Shown here piece by piece: positions 59,690 to 64,000 of a stretch of DNA of 64,000 nucleotides. Numbering within the stretch: position 1 is the first letter of the stretch; every line of letters begins with the position of its first letter. Source of the DNA: Harmothoe impar (lineage: Eukaryota > Annelida > Polychaeta > Phyllodocida > Polynoidae); NCBI GenBank assembly GCA_947462335.1, contig OX381706.1, forward strand, positions 13,120,784 through 13,184,783, given 5' to 3'. The notes beneath the pieces are model-generated. The model saw nothing but the letters and a program-made list of their open reading frames with translations. It was not told where the DNA came from and ran no database searches. Both the position numbers and the translations under genes were made by a program.

Positions 59690-61020
59690 CACGGGGGGCA
59701 TTCCCAGGGCTGACCACCCCCTGCACCCCACTCCGGGTACATTGGTGACGGGAGGCCTGTACCCGGCATATACCTACAGTACTATAGCTGAGCTGCTCAC
59801 TTTGAGACATGATTTAAATATCATACTTAAAATAAACCGTTGAAATCTATTCAACCGGGGATATGATGAGAAATATGTCAACAAAACACCATGTAAAGGA
59901 AATTTGAAAATAGCTAAGCAAACGCCATATTTAGATCAAAGCTCAAAACTTCTTATGTATGTGATGAGAGCATTCCATCTGCATGCTACTACTACCTATA
60001 CATTCCTTTATAAGAGCATACTGTATGTATAGTATTGTATTTTAACCGGGGAGTTCTATTTACACTTGTGGTACACAGAACTGAGATGAGATTGATATCT
60101 TATAAGTATATCTTTTAACAGTTGTTAATTAACTGATCCGCTGTGATGTAGTCGTAGTGTGCTGGCCTCTTATTCGGTAGGTTGTGGGCTCAAAACCCAT
60201 AGCATTCTTTTTCACTAATGATGATCCCGATCTCACTTTATCTATCAACGATGGGGGTCTGGGTGGGGGTCCCAATTTTCCCTTTCGATATTAATAAATG
60301 GCCGTGTCACCCTATCGATTTTAAGAAATTACTATGTCACCTTGTCAATATTAAGAAAAGGCTATGTCCCATGTCACTCTCTCTTATATTCTTCATGTCG
60401 CATAGCCAAAAAAATCGAATTTAGTGGTCCACACCCATAACAATCTTGTATTATTATGACTGAGCTATTACTGCAAATACTACAGATCTGCGGAGGATGT
60501 TTCATCTTCATCATAGAAATTTAGAACCACAGATAGTCATTGGGTTCGAACCTACATGAATAAGAATCATGTACGGGTACCAGCACCGATACCACCACTA
60601 AAAAACGTAAAATAACATTATAATAACGTGATACGTACGAATGTTTCTACATAACGTTAGTATACATTATTTTGAGTCAATGAATTTAGGTTATTTTACG
60701 TTATATTTTCGTTGATCTGTAACATTTTTTTAAACCTTCTAATAATTGATGTGTGAACATGTAGCTAAATATGGCGTTTCCTTATGTATGTATTCATATA
60801 TACTTCATTGTGTGTCTTCCCAACATACCTCTCATGATATTTGCTGAGGATTAAGTTCAAGACTCTAGTTTGAATATATTATAAACATATAATCATGTCC
60901 CAAAGTGAGCAGATCAGTGAGCAACTCAGTACTGTAGCTATATACCGGGTACACCCCTCCAGTCATCGTTGTACCCGGGGCAGTTTGGGGGTGCGCACCC
61001 AGCGGCCAGGGATGGCGATG
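59690..61020. mobile_element. ~1.3-kb insertion with long inverted repeats, inside U4
   Basis: CTGTACCCGGCATATACCTA at about 59758 onward matches the reverse complement of 60940-60960 (TGTACCCGGTATATAGCTAC). The similarity continues through CAGTACT, GCTGCTCACTTTGAGACATG and outward to CCGGGTACA and CCCAGGGCTG. Arms are about 130 bp. The CT tract of unit U is present on both sides (59510-59600 and 61080-61180), so the element split it. It encodes nothing recognisable and contains the tRNA-like foldback at 60145-60600. Confidence 0.65.
60145..60600. mobile_element. tRNA-like inverted arms around a minisatellite
   Basis: The left arm has GTGCTGGCCTCTTATTCGGT followed by AGGTTGTGGGCTCAAAACCC, like tRNA A and B boxes. 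The right arm, reverse-complemented, has GTGCTGGTACCCGTAC and GTAGGTTCGAACCCA. Neither folds into a convincing tRNA by eye, and the intermediate sequence is wrong for a tRNA gene. The interior at 60265-60372 holds the ATTAAGAAA/TGTCACC unit that mirrors the array at 5090-5290. Confidence 0.45.
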
Positions 61021-61624
61021 ACAACATCTGGCACCAATTAAGAGTGGGGGCACTTTCTATATTTAGCAGGCCGGGTTTCCCTTATTCACCTCCATTTGCT
61101 CCTCCCTTCTTCTCCCTCTATTTATTTCTGTATCTTCACCTGTATCTTTTAGTTTCTGCTCTCTCTTTAGCCCATTTACGCCTCTAGGTGTAAAGAGCAT
61201 GGGGCAGCAGGTAACTGATGTTCAGTTAAACTATCCAGCTCCTCCCCCTTAGCTCACAGAAATATTAGGCCACAGTGATAGCATATTATAAACATCCCAC
61301 CTCAACTGTCACAAGCCATAGTCAACGCCGACTCACTATACTGGATAAGTAGCACTACTTTGCCCACCTCACATTTTACATTTTATAGTGTAGGGGGAGG
61401 AGTAGAAGACTGATGTATAAGCCTTATGGTGCCTCCTCCCCACCACAGCTGCAACCCATATACCACATGACTGGTAATTGTATATATGGGGGTTTTATAG
61501 CTTGCCCCATAAGCCCTAACCGGGCAGAAGATTACAAGTAAGATCCATGGCCCCATAATGCAGTTTAGGTTCATGCTTTAGCGAAACAGACACTTTTGAG
61601 CTTTTCAGGGAAAGCAGTTATGAA

Positions 61625-62340
61625 GAGGTTCAAAGAGGGTCAATTTTCTTGCGTAATATAATGTCCCTGTTTCACATTTATATATAGCCTCAGATAATTG
61701 CTACTCTTCTATGTGAAAAATATAACATCCTAGTAAGGTTAGTAGCTTTGTAGTAAGTAACGTTTTTGAATAGGTATATATTTCCTCTAGCCCATTGTAT
61801 TTGCGTCACTGTTAGCTTCAATGTGATACAAAATATGCCCAAATTTTTCTATCATTATCAACTTTACCCTTAAGATTTGCAAAAGAAAAATCTCCAAGAC
61901 ACAATTTTGGTGATGCACACGGTGATGAGAAACAAGGATTATTATGTAGTGGCCTAACCCAGAATTACGTATTTTGATATTAGTGTGGTGCTGTTAACAA
62001 TGTGACTAATTGCAGAGGTAGTCATATAAGTATATATATATATATGTCAATGATTTCCACCACAGAGGAAACATATATGTCCGTGTTTTGACCTTTTTAG
62101 AAACTGCTTTTTTGTATTCATTGAACGACCCTATATTAACACCTGCCTTCATTCTATAAGAAGCGTTAATTAATCTGCTTCCACTGTCAAATATAAATCA
62201 ATTACACTTTTATACGTCCTTAAAGAGCTGTACAGTCATCAAGGGGAGCTCTAAGGGGAGTTTCTCCTGCTCCATCTATAACCTAACAGTGTGATATTCC
62301 AGTCAACTACAATTGAACTTTCTAGAGACCACATAAGGTT
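61625..62340. other. Non-coding U4 DNA with a TA microsatellite
   Basis: A TA dinucleotide run lies at about 62032-62046. No other feature is supported. Confidence 0.45.
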
Positions 62341-62344
62341 CATG

Positions 62345-62535
62345 TGATACACACACTCATGTGCCACCAAGTTACTTGCAGTGCATCATGTTGACACTAT
62401 CAGCTCCCTAGGCTCACTATCGCTCATTCATGCAGTGCTTGCCAGTTACTTGTCAGCGCTGCAATCATGTACCATTAGTACAATGAATTGTATAGTGTTT
62501 GAAAGCAGACTGCTGCACCTAAAGGGTTTATACCT
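62345..62535. repeat. P-family repeat in U4
   Basis: GTTACTTGCAGTGCATCATG, TTCATGCAGTGCTTGCCAGT and CACCTAAAGGGTTTA follow the P order, in the position where U1-U3 also carry P remnants. Confidence 0.45.
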
Positions 62536-64000
62536 TCTAGCTGGCATCTCCCATGAGACTCCCCATGCCAGTGACTGATGGCAAATCTGCAGGTTGGGTT
62601 CAGCTGTGCCTGTCCATTACTGGGCTGGAAGAATTCGTTGAATGGATTCGGTGGCTCTGACCAGGTTGGTTAGATAAGCATATAGGCATACAAAATGTTA
62701 AAGCCCAACAAGCCTCAGCTGGGACCCATATCTCACTGAGTTGTATTTTCCTCTACCTATAAATACAGTATAGTGAGTAATCTACATGCAAACCTTCTTT
62801 CACACGATTACTCTTTTTTAATCCTACACCCACTGGAGTCCTCTCCCCCAGAGGCTGAACCCATAAGCTAGGGCCTTGGATCATTCTTGTTAGTGTCAGT
62901 GAGATCACGCAAACCAAAGGCCAATGAAGTGAGTAGATCACAAGAGGGCTAGTGTAGTGTAAGCAGCTCACCCAGCCTCAGCTTCCTACCCGAGAGCAGC
63001 TCAAAGACGTCATAAAACCCCCCCAGCACTCTACAACTAACATCTATCTTGCACCTCCATGTGATGTGGATGATGCTTTGCACTGCCATTACCCATTAGC
63101 AGCCCCTCTCCCTCCCCATTTGCCACCAGCAAAGGGTGCCTCTGAAAGGCTCTCTTCGAGCAGCCTCATTGGAGGGGTAGGAGGCAAATGGTTAGTGACA
63201 TAGGGCCTGCCCAACCCAACCTTAAGTCAGTAAATTGACACATAAAACATGCTGTCCTCCCTTGGGGTGAGGCTTGGGCCTGCATTATGTCCAACAAGGT
63301 GGTATTTGTCTGGTCATACATAGCAACACAGCAGCTCCTAACTTCCCTCTAAAAGATGTGAGGCATGAGCAGGGCTCAAATATGATCTGAATAATAATTG
63401 CTTTTTCAGCTGTACAAATTGCGAAAATACACCCAATCAATTAGTGTGAAATTGATTAAGGGAATAATTAATTGTATAAGTTCAACCATTAATAATTGGG
63501 TTTCATAAAAATACATACTATATCATAGCTGATTTGGTCCTATGATCTAGTCAATGCCATCAGCAACTGATCAATCAGTTAATTAGCAAGCTAGATTGCT
63601 CCTCCATTTTATAGAATTCAATCTATATCTACTTGATCATGCAAAAATAGCATCTTAATGCATTTCTTCCTCCATCTTGATTATACATTATCACTTTGCA
63701 GCCCCTCCCATTGAGACACAAAATCTTGCATTATAAAAGTTTAGTCATTATGACTTTGTCTGGAAAGGAACTGCTTTTCTGAATGGAAAACCAATACTAT
63801 GTCATACTTCTATGACTTGCATTGGACAGTGCACTGTAAGCAGTTGAAATATTCAGCATGAGCAGTTCCCAGAAGGATTCAAAGTTATAGAGACCACATA
63901 TTAGGCTCACATATTATTCAATTAGAAAATAATCAAAATCTCTCTGTAATCATTCACCTATGTCTTCTGATGTAATATTTTCGCAGCATGGTCACAGAGT

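Larger units (their letters stand above)
54100..63995 (-). repeat. Unit U4, complete inverted copy
   Basis: Read backwards, U4 follows U1 order: 63960-63120 matches 35511-36450, 63099-62832 the core, 62670-62582 the GLRKLLNGH segment, 61600-61230 matches 38060-38410, 59460-59040 matches 38750-39175, 57237-55613 (two tandem copies) matches about 39780-40660, and 54910-54530 matches 41812-42130. The first trace is near 54190 (GATCTGTGTGCACC versus U1 42248 reversed). It is considerably diverged and interrupted by an insertion near 59690-61020. It runs off the window. Confidence 0.75.

Noticed and set aside
60150..60205. A functional tRNA gene
   Set aside because: A- and B-box-like words are present, but I cannot pair acceptor and anticodon stems, and an inverted partner at 60540-60590 points to a SINE-like arm instead.
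1185..62535. CRISPR-like array from the recurring P words
   Set aside because: The repeats are dispersed, diverged, internally palindromic and not evenly spaced with unique spacers. The genome context is eukaryotic.

Overview
The window reads as intergenic or intronic DNA of a eukaryote, most likely a repeat-rich invertebrate animal. That is an inference from the density of short inverted-repeat DNA transposons, the AT-leaning composition broken by G/C homopolymers, and the absence of operons or dense coding. I find no intact protein-coding gene, no rRNA, no convincing tRNA gene and no CRISPR array. The longest open frame is 179 codons, which is near what chance gives in 64 kb of this composition, so I do not call genes from length alone. 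What the window does hold is layered repeat structure.

Region 1, about 1-14.5 kb, is mostly single-copy non-coding DNA carrying separate miniature elements. These are a 151-bp inverted-repeat element (759-909), a long foldback with tRNA-like arms (1517-2001), a PIF/Harbinger-like MITE (2232-2521), a purine-rich minisatellite (3.75-4.0 kb), two related MITEs flanked by TTAA (6.4 and 10.4 kb), a GGCC-ended MITE (8.4-9.0 kb), a hairpin element called P here (best copy 9982-10235), an AAGCGCC-type MITE (11.0-11.2 kb) and a degenerate tandem array (12.8-13.8 kb).

Region 2, about 14.5-34 kb, is built from diverged copies of a second duplicated block, called B here. Direct copies lie at about 14.5-18.1 and 18.2-21.2 kb, with partial direct copies at 24.1-25.3 and 29.4-30.0 kb. 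Inverted copies lie at 25.4-28.0 and 28.0-28.9 kb. A linked block C occurs twice, at 21.6-23.5 and 30.0-31.8 kb. MITEs inside these blocks allow relative dating; the two C copies carry a Harbinger-type MITE at the same position.

Region 3, about 35.5-64 kb, is one large duplicated array. A unit U of about 7 kb occurs in direct orientation at about 35.5-42.4 kb (U1), 42.4-50.1 kb (U2, with an internal 1.83-kb tandem duplication) and 50.1-53.9 kb (U3, truncated and more diverged). The whole unit then recurs inverted from about 54.1 kb to the window end (U4), giving an imperfect palindrome tens of kb long. U1 carries a MITE absent from the matching site in U2, U2b and U3, so it probably inserted after duplication.

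Several short reading frames recur between the U copies, mostly on the strand that is minus in U1-U3 and plus in U4. They may be decayed exons of a duplicated gene, but no copy is intact end to end and I do not recognise the protein. The most interesting leads are this palindromic array, its unusually conserved 300-bp core, and the recurring minus-strand frames.
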